Assembly (NCBI RefSeq): GCF_023638035.1
Contig: NZ_JAKRVX010000001.1
Coordinates: 248,001 to 312,000, forward strand
DNA: 64,000 nucleotides
Direction: 5' to 3'
Origin: Natronocalculus amylovorans
GTDB taxonomy: Archaea; Halobacteriota; Halobacteria; Halobacteriales; Haloferacaceae
The position numbers and the translations under genes are program-made. The notes beneath the pieces are model-generated. The model searched no databases. It was not told the origin of the DNA and was given only the letters and a program-made list of their open reading frames with translations. Shown here piece by piece: positions 27,467 through 36,936 of this stretch (position 1 is the stretch's first letter; every line of letters starts with the position of its first letter).

Positions 27467-27482
27467 TACTCATACCTGAGTA
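27467..27482. promoter_or_regulatory. TrmB-type operator between amylase and glucoamylase genes
   Basis: TACT-CATACCT-GAGTA exactly matches the TACT-N7/8-GAGTA motif described for haloarchaeal TrmB. It abuts the GH13 start codon, between that gene's likely TATA (plus strand 27488-27496) and its coding region, which is a repressing position. For the glucoamylase it lies about 60 bases upstream of the TATA box. Confidence 0.75.
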
Positions 27483-27541
27483 GGCGGGGAATAATGACTA
27501 TTGCCATCGCGCTAAAACGTGTGAAATACAATTACACCAAG

Positions 27542-27549
27542 AATTATAT
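27542..27549 (+). promoter_or_regulatory. TATA box of glucoamylase gene
   Basis: AATTATAT lies 25-32 bases before the ATG at 27574, consistent with a leaderless transcript. Confidence 0.5.
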
Positions 27550-27573
27550 GTGCGCAACACGGCTGAATGAACA

Positions 27574-29634
27574 ATGCAGTTACGCGATGCGCTCGATGAC
27601 TACAAGCGCTATGTGGAATCAGGGACACGGTTTCCGGGTGAGCGGCGCACGACAGGTGGCCGGTTTACGGGTGACGCCGACCGGTTAGTACATATAACTG
27701 AGAACGGATCACTCAGAGATTTTGGTTATCCACTCTCCGGATTAACTGGTATTGAACGATCGAGATTTGGGCTCCGTGTCGATGAGACGATTATTTGGTT
27801 TGATGATTCTGAGGTCACATCTACGCAGTCATACGGTGAAGAAACAGTCGTAAAAACAGTTCACAAGACGGCACGTGGAACGGTAACACAGTATGATCGT
27901 ACCGTTGGCCGAACACATCTGACGCAGTTTTCGGTCTCAACCACGTCGAATGTGGGTGCAAACAATATTTCGATCGTTGCGTATGTCTCGCTGGCCCCCG
28001 ACGGGCAGGATACACGAATTGGGCAGCTACACCACGATGAGTCGATCGAAGTGTATCATTCCGACGAGCATGATTTTATTTCATCATCAACCGGATTCCG
28101 ATCGTTTCGTGGACAGGTGCCTGCGAAATTTGATGACGTGCTTGCAACGGATCCAACCGAATATCCTCGGCCAAAAGCAGATGGACGGTATGAAGAGGAT
28201 AGACTCAGTGGTGATGTCGTTTGTTACCTCCCTCTCGAAGACGGTCAGGTAACATACGCGACGATGCTTACCTCGCGAGCAGAGACAACGCGACCTGAAG
28301 CGCAAGATCTGCTCTCAGGACTGTTCGAAACCTACGCGGACGAATTAGAATACCCGCCGACGGGAACAAACCATTCAACCCGTTACGCACAGCGCCCAAA
28401 CGCACCAACAATTACGGCCGATCTACGCGTCCTCTCGTTGCTTGCTGCACCAACTGGACTCAGAATCGCCGGGCCTGATTTTGACCCATACTATGTTCAC
28501 TCAGGTGGGTATGGCTACACATGGTTCCGCGACGATGCGGAAATCTCACGCTTCCTGTTTGAGACTGATGAACTGGCGGAGTTAGGTCTTGAGGAATGGC
28601 ATGAACGAAGCGCTCGTGCCTACTGTGTGGCCCAACGCGATGATGGAAGCTGGCCACATCGTGTCTGGCCACACAATGGATCGCTTGCACCAGGATGGGC
28701 GAACGCACGATTGGAAGCTGGAAGCAATGACGATTATCAGGCTGATCAGACGGGGAGTGTGATTGCCTTTTTGGCACGCTACCGATCCTCGATTACTGAT
28801 GAAGCCCTGCTTGAGATGGTTGATGCAACGCTCGAAAAGGCGCTCGAGAGTTTGGATGAAACCCTTGAACAGGATGGTCGGCCAGTGCAGTGTCAGAACG
28901 CATGGGAGGACACAATCGGGCGGTTTGCACACACTGCCGCAACCTTCCTTGAGGCATATAGCGCGCTTGCAGCAAGCGAATATGAACGAGCAGCCCATGC
29001 AAGGGCACAAGCGGATCGCGTATATGATGCGATCGATGATCTCTGGGTTACCGATCGAGAATTGTACGCGATGCGAGAGCGGCCAGCCACGGAGATTGCT
29101 AATGGAAAATCACGTATTGACCGTCGGGCAGATGCTGCAACGCTCGCACTTGTTGGCGCACACAGAGCTTACGCGGCGATTGGATCGATCGATGAAAAAC
29201 GGCGAACACGGCTGTGTTCTCATCTTGAATCAGTCATTGACACGCTTTGGCACGATCCTGACGAGAGTGAGGTTTCAGGATTGGTTCGGTATGAAGGCGA
29301 CGGGTGGCGACAGCGCGATCAGGATCACGAAAAGATCTGGACAGTCTCAACGGCATGGGGTGCAAACGCTGCTGCACAGCTTGCAGAGTTGCTCTCGGAT
29401 GCGGATGATCCCCGGGCGATTGAAGCTGCAGCGGAGGCCGAGCGGCTACTAGCGTGTATTGCACTTGATGGGCCACTCTCTGCGTCAACAACGTATCTTC
29501 CGGAACAGTACTTTGATGATGGAACGCCCGATAGTGCGACACCGCTTGGATGGCCACATGCGCTTCGACTTGCAACAACGGTTTTACTCGAAGAAAGTGA
29601 CGTTGCAAGCGCGCTTCGACAACCAGCAGACTAG
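27574..29634 (+). CDS. GH15 glucoamylase-type glucan 1,4-alpha-glucosidase
   Basis: Exo-acting enzyme that should release glucose from maltodextrin ends. The 686-residue protein has an N-terminal beta-sandwich of about 270 residues (SLRDFGYPLSGLTG) and an alpha/alpha-barrel. The barrel carries GGYGYTWFRDDAEISRF, a substrate-binding region, QCQNAWEDTIGRFAHTAA near the first catalytic Glu, and DHEKIWTVSTAW toward the end. It has no signal peptide and is probably cytoplasmic like its GH13 neighbour. The two genes are divergent and share a 107-base control region with a TrmB-type site. Confidence 0.9.
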   Translation: MQLRDALDDYKRYVESGTRFPGERRTTGGRFTGDADRLVHITENGSLRDFGYPLSGLTGIERSRFGLRVDETIIWFDDSEVTSTQSYGEETVVKTVHKTARGTVTQYDRTVGRTHLTQFSVSTTSNVGANNISIVAYVSLAPDGQDTRIGQLHHDESIEVYHSDEHDFISSSTGFRSFRGQVPAKFDDVLATDPTEYPRPKADGRYEEDRLSGDVVCYLPLEDGQVTYATMLTSRAETTRPEAQDLLSGLFETYADELEYPPTGTNHSTRYAQRPNAPTITADLRVLSLLAAPTGLRIAGPDFDPYYVHSGGYGYTWFRDDAEISRFLFETDELAELGLEEWHERSARAYCVAQRDDGSWPHRVWPHNGSLAPGWANARLEAGSNDDYQADQTGSVIAFLARYRSSITDEALLEMVDATLEKALESLDETLEQDGRPVQCQNAWEDTIGRFAHTAATFLEAYSALAASEYERAAHARAQADRVYDAIDDLWVTDRELYAMRERPATEIANGKSRIDRRADAATLALVGAHRAYAAIGSIDEKRRTRLCSHLESVIDTLWHDPDESEVSGLVRYEGDGWRQRDQDHEKIWTVSTAWGANAAAQLAELLSDADDPRAIEAAAEAERLLACIALDGPLSASTTYLPEQYFDDGTPDSATPLGWPHALRLATTVLLEESDVASALRQPAD

Positions 29635-29658
29635 TAGAACGGATAGTTTTCGGATCGT

Positions 29659-30765
29659 TTAGACGGTCGCAGTGATACGGTTTCGTTCCGCAACGATCGA
29701 CGTTCCGGAGTCCGTAGCAAAGAGATGCAGGTCTTCATCAGCAAAATCAATCGAGACACGATCGCCAACAGTTGGCTCGATTGCCGAGTCAACGCGGGCA
29801 ATAAAATCAGGCGATATATCCAAATAAAGGTAGTTATCGCTTCCAACGGGTTCAACAACATCAACGGTTGCTTCAATACCACCGCTCTCTACGATTTCAA
29901 TATCTTCCGGCCGTATTCCTGCGGTGTATCGTTCACCATCGGCAACGTCGAACGCCGTGGTTTCATAGACGAATGATTCGCTCTCGCTCCGTAGTTCGGC
30001 AGTGCCCGATCGCTCGTTGATACCCACATCGACGAAGTTCATACTTGGAGAGCCAACAAACCCACCAACAAACTTGTTTACTGGATGCTGATAGACGTGT
30101 TTGGGGGCACCGACCTGCTGGAGTTCGCCATCTTTGAGAATGACCATGCGATCGCCCATTGTCATTGCCTCTTCTTGATCGTGTGTCACGTAGACCGCAG
30201 TGATGTCGAGTTCATCCTGGAGTCGCTGAATCTCCGTTCGCATCGTGGTTCGGAGTTTTGCATCAAGATTTGAAAGCGGCTCATCAAAGAGAAACACATC
30301 AGGTTCACGGACGATCGCACGGCCGAGTGCAACGCGCTGTTTCTGTCCACCGGAGAGCTCATCCGGTTTCTGTTCGAGCAGCATCTCGATACCCATCATC
30401 TCTGCGGCCCACTCGACTTTCTCTCTGCGAGCAGCCTTGCCGAGATCTGTGCTCATTCGGAGTCCGAACTCCATGTTCCCGAACACAGTTTTGTGCGGGT
30501 AGAGCGCGTAGTTTTGAAAAACCATCGCCACATCTCGCTTTCGCGCACTGAGGTCAGTCACGTCTTCATCACCAATATAAATATGACCGTCTGTTGGCTT
30601 TTCGAGACCCGCAAGCATACGAAGTGTTGTCGACTTTCCGCAGCCGGATGGGCCAACGACAGTGATGAACTCACCATCTTTGATATCGAGTGAAAAATCA
30701 TCAACAGCGACTATTTTCCCTGTATCAAATTCTTTCCTGAGATTTTCAAATCGTACTGTTGCCAT
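29659..30765 (-). CDS. Sugar ABC transporter ATPase (MalK/UgpC/MsmX type)
   Basis: Energising subunit of a CUT1-class sugar importer, 368 residues. Walker A is GPSGCGKST, the Q-loop region is MVFQNYALYPH, the signature is LSGGQKQRVALGRAI and Walker B is VFLFDEPLSNLDAKLR. A C-terminal OB/TOBE regulatory domain follows (from about 235, with GIRPEDIEI). It is divergent from the binding-protein/permease operon at 30899 and convergent with the glucoamylase. The whole block is therefore arranged as enzyme-ATPase/binding protein-permeases. I see no exact TrmB motif in its short upstream region. Confidence 0.92.
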   Translation of the reverse strand: MATVRFENLRKEFDTGKIVAVDDFSLDIKDGEFITVVGPSGCGKSTTLRMLAGLEKPTDGHIYIGDEDVTDLSARKRDVAMVFQNYALYPHKTVFGNMEFGLRMSTDLGKAARREKVEWAAEMMGIEMLLEQKPDELSGGQKQRVALGRAIVREPDVFLFDEPLSNLDAKLRTTMRTEIQRLQDELDITAVYVTHDQEEAMTMGDRMVILKDGELQQVGAPKHVYQHPVNKFVGGFVGSPSMNFVDVGINERSGTAELRSESESFVYETTAFDVADGERYTAGIRPEDIEIVESGGIEATVDVVEPVGSDNYLYLDISPDFIARVDSAIEPTVGDRVSIDFADEDLHLFATDSGTSIVAERNRITATV

Positions 30766-30859
30766 TATTCATTGTGGTAAGAGCCAATAATTAAGTCTTG
30801 CCCTCAATTGTAAATTTGTGAACGGATATTTCATCCCAAATTACATCAGAAACCCAATC

Positions 30860-30867
30860 TTTAAATA
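30860..30867 (+). promoter_or_regulatory. TATA box of sugar ABC operon
   Basis: TTTAAATA lies 32-39 bases before the ATG at 30899, giving a very short leader. The 133-base gap from the divergent ATPase gene is otherwise AT-rich without a clear TACT-N7/8-GAGTA site. Confidence 0.5.
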
Positions 30868-30898
30868 AACGAACTCATTATTCATCATAGATTCACGC

Positions 30899-32185
30899 AT
30901 GTCAATGGATCGCAGAACACTACTCGGAATTCTTGCAGGTAGCGGCTCCCTAGCCGTTGCAGGTTGTATCGGCGTCGAAGACTCAGGAAACGGCAACGGA
31001 AACGGAGGCTCCGGAAACGGGAATGGAGACGGTTCTGGGAATGGCTCCAGCGATGACTCCTCATCTGCTGGGTCAACTGGCGGTGACGCGAGCTTTTGGT
31101 ACGCACTTTCTGAGAGCGAATTGGCGATCGTCGAAGAGGCGATCGACGATTTCAGTGGCGAAAGTGACTATGAAATTGACGGCTCCGATATCGCAGAACT
31201 TGAAGACCGACTTGTAAGCGCAATCCCAACTGGCGAGGGTCCAGAGGTATTCAATTGGGCACACGATTGGGTCGGTGACTTTGCAGAGAGCGGATTCCTC
31301 TCCGCACAGACGGACAACATCGAATTAGATCTTGAGGGTACGTTCACCGAAGCAGCTGCACAAGCGGTGCAGTATGACGGTGATATCTACGGTGTTCCAA
31401 CTGCAGCAGAAACGGTTGCCCTCGTGTACAATCGTGATATGGTTGATGAACCGCCGGAGACACTCGAAGAGATGCAGGAGATCATGGACGAGTACCACGA
31501 TCCTGCAAACGGAATGTATGGCCTGAGCTTCCCGCTTGATCCGTATTTCTACAGTGCGTTTGCTCACACATTCGGTGGCTACTACTTCGATGAGGAGGAC
31601 CTGTCGCTTGGTCTCACAGACGACGACACGATCGAAGGTTTCCGTGTGATTCTTGAGGAGCTTGATCCGTATATGCCACAGGATCCGGAGTACGATGCAC
31701 AGGCTGCGGTCTTTAACGAAGAGAGTGCCCCATTTGCGATCAACGGCCCATGGTTCGTTGGTGGGCTTGAGTTTGATCACGGTGTGACAACGCTTCCAAC
31801 CGTTGACGGGTCACAACCATCCCCGTACACTGGTATTCGGATGCTCTACTTTGCGTCAGAGATGGACAACGACGAAGCGCGTGCATCAGCTGCACGAGAG
31901 TTTGTTGAGTGGTACGCAACAAATCCGGAGCTGGTCACAGATATCTCAGAGGCACAAGGATTCGTTCCAGTGCTCCAAGAGGCAGCAGAAAGCGACGATC
32001 TTTCCGAGTCAGTCCAAGGCTACGCGGAATCCGCAGATACTGGAATTCCGATGCCGACACATCCGAATATGAACAGCGTGTGGGAGCCGGTTGAAGATGC
32101 ATTCTTGAACGCCTACACAGGTGATCAGAGCCTCGAAGATGCAATGGCAGAGGCAGAAGAGCGGATTGAGTCAAACTGGGACTAA
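30899..32185 (+). CDS. Sugar ABC transporter substrate-binding Tat lipoprotein
   Basis: Family-1 (MalE-like) solute-binding protein of 428 residues. The N-terminus MDRRTLLGILAGSGSLAVAGC has a twin-arginine motif at residues 5-6 and a lipobox ending in Cys23. It should be exported folded by Tat and anchored by a lipid, as is usual in haloarchaea. A Gly/Asn/Ser-rich linker of about 50 residues separates the anchor from the binding domain. Conserved pieces include YGVPTAAETVALVYNRD, FAINGPWFVGGLE and GIRMLYF. With the neighbouring amylase and glucoamylase, maltodextrin is the best-guess ligand. Confidence 0.92.
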   Translation: MSMDRRTLLGILAGSGSLAVAGCIGVEDSGNGNGNGGSGNGNGDGSGNGSSDDSSSAGSTGGDASFWYALSESELAIVEEAIDDFSGESDYEIDGSDIAELEDRLVSAIPTGEGPEVFNWAHDWVGDFAESGFLSAQTDNIELDLEGTFTEAAAQAVQYDGDIYGVPTAAETVALVYNRDMVDEPPETLEEMQEIMDEYHDPANGMYGLSFPLDPYFYSAFAHTFGGYYFDEEDLSLGLTDDDTIEGFRVILEELDPYMPQDPEYDAQAAVFNEESAPFAINGPWFVGGLEFDHGVTTLPTVDGSQPSPYTGIRMLYFASEMDNDEARASAAREFVEWYATNPELVTDISEAQGFVPVLQEAAESDDLSESVQGYAESADTGIPMPTHPNMNSVWEPVEDAFLNAYTGDQSLEDAMAEAEERIESNWD

Positions 32186-32194
32186 TTACGAATA

Positions 32195-33169
32195 ATGTCT
32201 ACCTCAACCGTTGCACAGCGCGTGCGGGAGTTTGAGTCAAAACTCCCGGACAAATACTCGGACAACGTTGCATTCTTGCTTGTTGCACCGGGGTTGTTCT
32301 TCTTTTCGGCGTTCATGTTCATCCCGATGGGATACCTCATCATGATGTCCTTTACTGACGCCGAGCTTTCCACCGTATTTCAAGATGCTCCCGGCTTGTG
32401 GGGCTCATTGTTTGGGACTGCAAACTTTGTTGGATTAGAAAACTACACGACGCTGCTTGCAGATCCACTGTTTTGGAATTCAATCGGCGTGACCTGGCTC
32501 TTCGTTCTGACGAGTGTTACGCTCAAAGTCCTACTCGGGCTCACTGTTGCTGTTGTGTTAACACACAGTCTGGTTCGTGGAAAGCGGTTCATGCGCGCGC
32601 TTGTAATTATTCCACTTGGCCTGCCGGCGATCTTTTCGATCACGGTCTGGCGTAACGTCTTTTCGTCAGCACGGTTCGGGCTTGCGAACCAAGCTCTCAC
32701 GAGCCTTGGCTTCGATCAGGTGGCATGGCTTAGTAACCGATGGCTTGCGTTCCTGTCGTACAATATCACCGAGATGTGGCTTGCATACCCGTTCATGGTG
32801 ATCATTACGGTAAGTGCACTGCAGAACGTCTCCGATGAGCTTCATGATGCAGCGAAAGTTGATGGTGCAGGATTCCTCGCACGCTTTTGGCACGTGACAC
32901 TTCCATCGATCAAGCGGCCAGTCATGTTCGCGGCGATCTTGACTGCGGCGGCGTCCTTCCAGCAGTTCCTTATTCCGTTTATTTTCAACCGGGGTGGGCC
33001 TGCTCGATCGAACGAGCTCATCATCCTCTTTGGCTACCGTGAGGCGTTCTCCGGCCGTGCATACGGAGAGGGTGCGGCAATCATGTTGACTGCAATCTTC
33101 TTTATTGCAATCTTCATGGTTGTCGCGGTGACCAAAGGCAAACTCGCAGAGGGGGCACACGAAACATGA
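32195..33169 (+). CDS. Sugar ABC transporter permease (MalF-like)
   Basis: Inner-membrane permease subunit of 324 residues with about six helices. The cytoplasmic EAA loop is DAAKVDGAGFLARFWHVTLPSIK, which contacts the ATPase. A short cytoplasmic N-terminus precedes the first helix (VAPGLFFFSAFMFIPMGY). It begins 9 bases after the binding-protein stop and its own stop overlaps the next permease ATG by 4 bases, so translation is coupled. Confidence 0.93.
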   Translation: MSTSTVAQRVREFESKLPDKYSDNVAFLLVAPGLFFFSAFMFIPMGYLIMMSFTDAELSTVFQDAPGLWGSLFGTANFVGLENYTTLLADPLFWNSIGVTWLFVLTSVTLKVLLGLTVAVVLTHSLVRGKRFMRALVIIPLGLPAIFSITVWRNVFSSARFGLANQALTSLGFDQVAWLSNRWLAFLSYNITEMWLAYPFMVIITVSALQNVSDELHDAAKVDGAGFLARFWHVTLPSIKRPVMFAAILTAAASFQQFLIPFIFNRGGPARSNELIILFGYREAFSGRAYGEGAAIMLTAIFFIAIFMVVAVTKGKLAEGAHET

Positions 33170-34278
33170 ATATGCTCAAAGCGATCGTTGCACAGATCAG
33201 AGACGATACGCTGGAGGTGCTACGTGCACCTGCGAGGTTGTATCGTGGCTCCCGGTATCAACTCAGACAGTACCGAAAAGGGAAAATCGGGTTAGGGACG
33301 CTTGTTGCACCGTTGTTTGCAACCGCAGGCGCACTTGCGATGGTGTCGTTGCTCCTGTTGCCGATGTACTGGATTCTCATTACGGCGCTCTCCGGTGGTG
33401 AGGGCTCGCTTGTCTCCGCTGGCGGCTTCCAACTGCTCCCGGACGGATTTAATCCGTTCTTGATCTTCCAAGGCGACTGGTGGATGGGGATGGACTTATC
33501 CGCGTTTGTCTGGGTGATTGGTGATGTTGTCATTCCAAGTCTCCGTATCTCGCTTGGCCCGCTCGGCATGGACATTGTCACGTCTGAGCTGGTCCTGTTC
33601 GAGGCGGCAAACTACGGTGTTGAGAATCCATCAAACTTCACCTTGTACGCGTGGAATAGCTTCACTGTCGCAGTTCCAACAGTCTTGTTAGGCATGGCTG
33701 TTGTTGTACCGGCAGCGTATGCATTCTCCCGTCGTGAGTTCATTATGCAAAAGAAGATTCTCTACGGCTACATCCTGTTTACACAGGTCGGTGGTGGCCT
33801 TGGAATTGCAGTGCTTATTGCACTGTATGCACTCTTTGTTGAATTTGGGCTCACGAATGACAAACTTGCGCTTGCCGCCTACTACGCTGCATTGGCAGTA
33901 CCATTCAATACGTGGCTTCTGAAGACGTTCATGGACTCGATTCCAGCGTCGTACGAGGAGGCCGCAATTATTGATGGTGCGCCGCCATGGCGGATCGCAT
34001 ACGAAATCATTCTCCCGCTTTCAAAAGCAGGGATGGCTGCGATCTTTATTTTCGTCTTCCTTGCAGGATGGACGGAGTTCATTGTTGCCCAAACAGTGTT
34101 GCAGCCCGAGAACTACACGCTCCCTGTTGGACTGTTCGCCATCGTCGGTGAGTACTCCACGCCATGGGCACGATTCTCTGCATTTGCATTGACATTCGCG
34201 GCGCCGATCATGTTCATCTACCTGTTTGCACAACGGTATATTGAACAGGGGCTGTCCTTCGGCGGCATGGAAGGATAG
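33166..34278 (+). CDS. Sugar ABC transporter permease (MalG-like)
   Basis: Second permease subunit, 370 residues, longer than usual because of an extracytoplasmic loop of about 80 residues after helix 1 (roughly residues 75-160) and a 45-residue N-terminal cytoplasmic part. The EAA motif is EEAAIIDGAPPWRIAYEIILPLSKAG. The C-terminus ends QRYIEQGLSFGGMEG, the usual MalG-type end with QGL-x3-G. It is the last gene of the binding protein-permease-permease operon. Confidence 0.93.
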   Translation: MNMLKAIVAQIRDDTLEVLRAPARLYRGSRYQLRQYRKGKIGLGTLVAPLFATAGALAMVSLLLLPMYWILITALSGGEGSLVSAGGFQLLPDGFNPFLIFQGDWWMGMDLSAFVWVIGDVVIPSLRISLGPLGMDIVTSELVLFEAANYGVENPSNFTLYAWNSFTVAVPTVLLGMAVVVPAAYAFSRREFIMQKKILYGYILFTQVGGGLGIAVLIALYALFVEFGLTNDKLALAAYYAALAVPFNTWLLKTFMDSIPASYEEAAIIDGAPPWRIAYEIILPLSKAGMAAIFIFVFLAGWTEFIVAQTVLQPENYTLPVGLFAIVGEYSTPWARFSAFALTFAAPIMFIYLFAQRYIEQGLSFGGMEG

Positions 34279-34346
34279 CAAAAACTCGGCGATCGCCTAT
34301 TTTTTCGCAAGCGACTGAGAGACATACCCACAGAAGGGGTGTTCCG

Positions 34347-34360
34347 AAGCCCTTAATGTA
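34347..34360 (+). promoter_or_regulatory. Promoter of rpl15e
   Basis: AAGCCCTTAATGTA matches a strong haloarchaeal BRE/TATA-type promoter of translation genes. Transcription would start near 34380, giving a leader of about 100 bases. Confidence 0.55.
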
Positions 34361-34380
34361 CCCACACGGGTAGAACACAT

Positions 34381-34479
34381 AACTCGCTGGCAGACGGGCT
34401 CCCAGCGGGCACCCGAACACCGTTCGGGACGAAATGTGGCGGTATATCCGCTGAATCGCAAGCGCCCGTGGTGATACAT
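34381..34479 (+). ncRNA. Structured 5' leader of rpl15e
   Basis: About 100 GC-rich bases between the predicted transcription start and the ATG. They contain a hairpin GCTGG...CCAGC (34386-34390 with 34402-34406) and a perfect 7-bp hairpin CCCGAAC-ACC-GTTCGGG (34412-34428). Most other genes here appear leaderless, so a long folded leader stands out and may serve autoregulation by L15e. No known riboswitch class is recognised. Confidence 0.45.
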
Positions 34480-35070
34480 ATGGCACGAAGCTTCTACTCA
34501 CACATCAAAGAGGCCTGGAAAAACCCGAAAGACGGCAAACTCGCTGAACTCCAGTGGCAGCGAAAGCAGGACTGGAGAAAGCAGGGCGCGATCGAGCGGA
34601 TCGATCGCCCAACTCGACTTGACAAAGCACGCGAACTCGGCTACAAAGCCAAACAAGGCGTTGTTGTCGTTCGTGTTGCAGTTCGAAAAGGTGGCGCTCG
34701 GAAACAGCGACACAAAGCAGGCCGCCGATCGAAACGACAGGGTGTCAACCGAATCGGACGACGAAAGTCGATTCCACGAATCGCAGAGGAGCGCGCGGCA
34801 CGCAAATATCCAAACCTGCGTGTGCTGAACTCCTACTGGGTCGGTGAAGACGGATCGCAGAAATGGCACGAAATCATTCTTGTCGATCCAAATCATCCAG
34901 CGATCCAGAACGACGACGATCTCAGCTGGATCTGTGAGAACCAACACAACCGCCGTGCATTCCGTGGCCTGACCAATAAAGGCAAGAAGGGACGCGGACT
35001 CACAAAGAAAGGGAAAGGAACCGAGCACGTCCGTCCAAGCATTAACGCAAACCGCGGACGCGGCAAATAA
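34480..35070 (+). CDS. rpl15e: 50S ribosomal protein L15e
   Basis: Large-subunit ribosomal protein of the archaeal/eukaryotic type, 196 residues. It starts MARSFYSHIKEAWKNP and contains KQGVVVVRVAVRKGGARKQ, GRRSKRQGVNRIGRRKS and LNSYWVGEDG. The protein is basic, unlike most neighbours. The ATG at 34480 is chosen because L15e universally begins near MARS. An upstream in-frame GTG would add four residues. A T-rich run (35121-35138) downstream may end transcription. Confidence 0.96.
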   Translation: MARSFYSHIKEAWKNPKDGKLAELQWQRKQDWRKQGAIERIDRPTRLDKARELGYKAKQGVVVVRVAVRKGGARKQRHKAGRRSKRQGVNRIGRRKSIPRIAEERAARKYPNLRVLNSYWVGEDGSQKWHEIILVDPNHPAIQNDDDLSWICENQHNRRAFRGLTNKGKKGRGLTKKGKGTEHVRPSINANRGRGK

Positions 35071-35211
35071 CGGCCGCTGCGACGGTTCAGTCCAGTTCAG
35101 TTCAGTTCGATTCAACACCACAGTTTTCTATTTTTCGCCTGTTTGAGCGACAGCGCAGTCTTTGTGAACCGTATTATCGGGGGATGGGAATCTACATACA
35201 GGATTTAGAGC

Positions 35212-36903
35212 ATGTCTGGTAACAGTACAGCTATGAGCGTTGTGAGTCAGTATGAGGCTGTTCTGTGGCAGACCATGGAGTGGCTGGGAATTACCGAATC
35301 GATCGAACGGAAGATCTTGGTTGCAGTTGGAATCCAGTTTACGATCTCCATCGGTATTTTTGTACTTCCGTTTGTGCTGTCGGGGGGAATACTGGTCGCT
35401 GCCCAGATTGGCCTCTTTAGTGGGGCAGTGATTGCGTTTCTCAATACGATACTCATCGTTAGACGTGACCTCATAGACCCATTATATCGGATCGAACAAG
35501 CTGCAGAAACAATTGCCCGTGGGAATGTTCAGACAACACAGCTTGAGACCGCGCAACAGGACGAGGTCGGTGATCTGATCCGATCGTTCAACGGCCTGCA
35601 GTCGTACCTAACAACCGTTTCACGAAAGGCGGATGCGCTCGCAGCACAGTCGTTTGATGATCCAGCGCTCGATGAGCCGGTTCCAGGGCCATTTGGTGCG
35701 TCGATCGATCGAATGGCAACTAATCTCAAATCACACACTGCAGCGCTGGAAGCTCGATCGAAGGAGCTACAACAGCTTATTGGTGCGTTTGAACGCTCGA
35801 CTGAGGCCGCAGCCGATGGCGACCTGACTGCGACGATCGATCCGGACGTTGTCGATGACACGGGCGAATATGCGGCGGTGATACAGCAGTATAACCAGCT
35901 GCTTGAGCGGCTGAGCGAGTCGATCGGGGAAGCAGCAACGGTTGCTGATGGGGTTGCAGACTCAACAAGTACTGTTGAATCGAGCGCACAGGAACTCAAC
36001 CACGCGGGTACGGAGATTGCCGGCGCAACGGATGATATCGCAGCAGGTGCAGACGCGCAACGAGAACGGCTCTCTACAATCACGACCGAGATGAGCACGC
36101 TCTCTGCGACTGTCGAAGAGATTGCAGCATCGGCCGAAGAAGCAACTCGGACCGCGACCGAGGCGGCTACTGTTGCAAAAGGGGGACAAAAAGAAGCCAC
36201 AGAGACCATTTCGGAGCTTTCAACGATCGAATCAGAGATTGAGAACACTGCTGATGCGGTTGAGGCTCTTGTCAGCAGAATCGATGCGGTAGATGAGATT
36301 GTAACCGTGATCGAAGAGATCGCAAACGAAACGAACCTGCTTGCGCTGAATGCGTCGATCGAAGCAGCCCGTGTCGATGGCGATGGCAGTGGATTTGCGG
36401 TCGTTGCTGATGAGGTCAAGTCGCTCGCAGAGGAGACAAAGGAATCAGCAGCGGAGATTGGCGACCGACTAGACGCAATCCAAACGCAGTCTGATGAAAC
36501 GGTCACTGATGTTCGAACCGCAAGAGATCGAGTTCAGGCACGGATCGACGACGTTGAACAGTCGCTTGAGCGGTTTGATGAGCTCGAAACGGTTGTGACA
36601 GCGGTGAACGAGAGCGTCCACGAAATTAGCGATGCAACAAGCCAACAAGCCGTCTCTGCAGAGGATGTTGCAGCGCTCGTCGAGGAAGTATCAGACATTA
36701 GTCAGTCAACAGCGAACGATGCGGGATCGGCAGCAGCAGCGGCAGAAGAGCAGACTGCATCGCTCACAACGGTTGCAGATGCAACAACACAGCTCTCTGG
36801 ACAAGCAGACCAACTCGCATCGCTGCTCTCTCAGTACCAGACAACACAGTTCACGCGCGATGACCGAATAGCACAAGCAACCGTTGTAAATTCCACAAGC
36901 TAA
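35212..36903 (+). CDS. Halobacterial transducer-like methyl-accepting chemotaxis protein without a sensor ectodomain
   Basis: A 563-residue signalling protein. Two hydrophobic helices (about 37-57 and 61-83) are joined by only a few residues, so no extracellular ligand domain is present. A HAMP region follows ([16 protein letters not shown], then [14 protein letters not shown]). The C-terminal antiparallel coiled coil carries the CheA/CheW tip [37 protein letters not shown] (described by its parts) and flanking Glu/Gln methylation-type segments. It may sense membrane state or couple to a partner protein, as HtrI-type transducers couple to rhodopsins. No che, archaellum or rhodopsin gene is nearby. 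Confidence 0.88.
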   Translation: MSGNSTAMSVVSQYEAVLWQTMEWLGITESIERKILVAVGIQFTISIGIFVLPFVLSGGILVAAQIGLFSGAVIAFLNTILIVRRDLIDPLYRIEQAAETIARGNVQTTQLETAQQDEVGDLIRSFNGLQSYLTTVSRKADALAAQSFDDPALDEPVPGPFGASIDRMATNLKSHTAALEARSKELQQLIGAFERSTEAAADGDLTATIDPDVVDDTGEYAAVIQQYNQLLERLSESIGEAATVADGVADSTSTVESSAQELNHAGTEIAGATDDIAAGADAQRERLSTITTEMSTLSATVEEIAASAEEATRTATEAATVAKGGQKEATETISELSTIESEIENTADAVEALVSRIDAVDEIVTVIEEIANETNLLALNASIEAARVDGDGSGFAVVADEVKSLAEETKESAAEIGDRLDAIQTQSDETVTDVRTARDRVQARIDDVEQSLERFDELETVVTAVNESVHEISDATSQQAVSAEDVAALVEEVSDISQSTANDAGSAAAAAEEQTASLTTVADATTQLSGQADQLASLLSQYQTTQFTRDDRIAQATVVNSTS

Positions 36904-36936
36904 TTGCGTTACAGCAATCAGATGTAATCAGATACC

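Noticed and set aside
35529-36506. Leftward 325-codon open frame, Ser/Ala-rich
   Set aside because: Mirror of the Ala/Glu-rich coiled coil of the transducer; composition effect rather than a gene.
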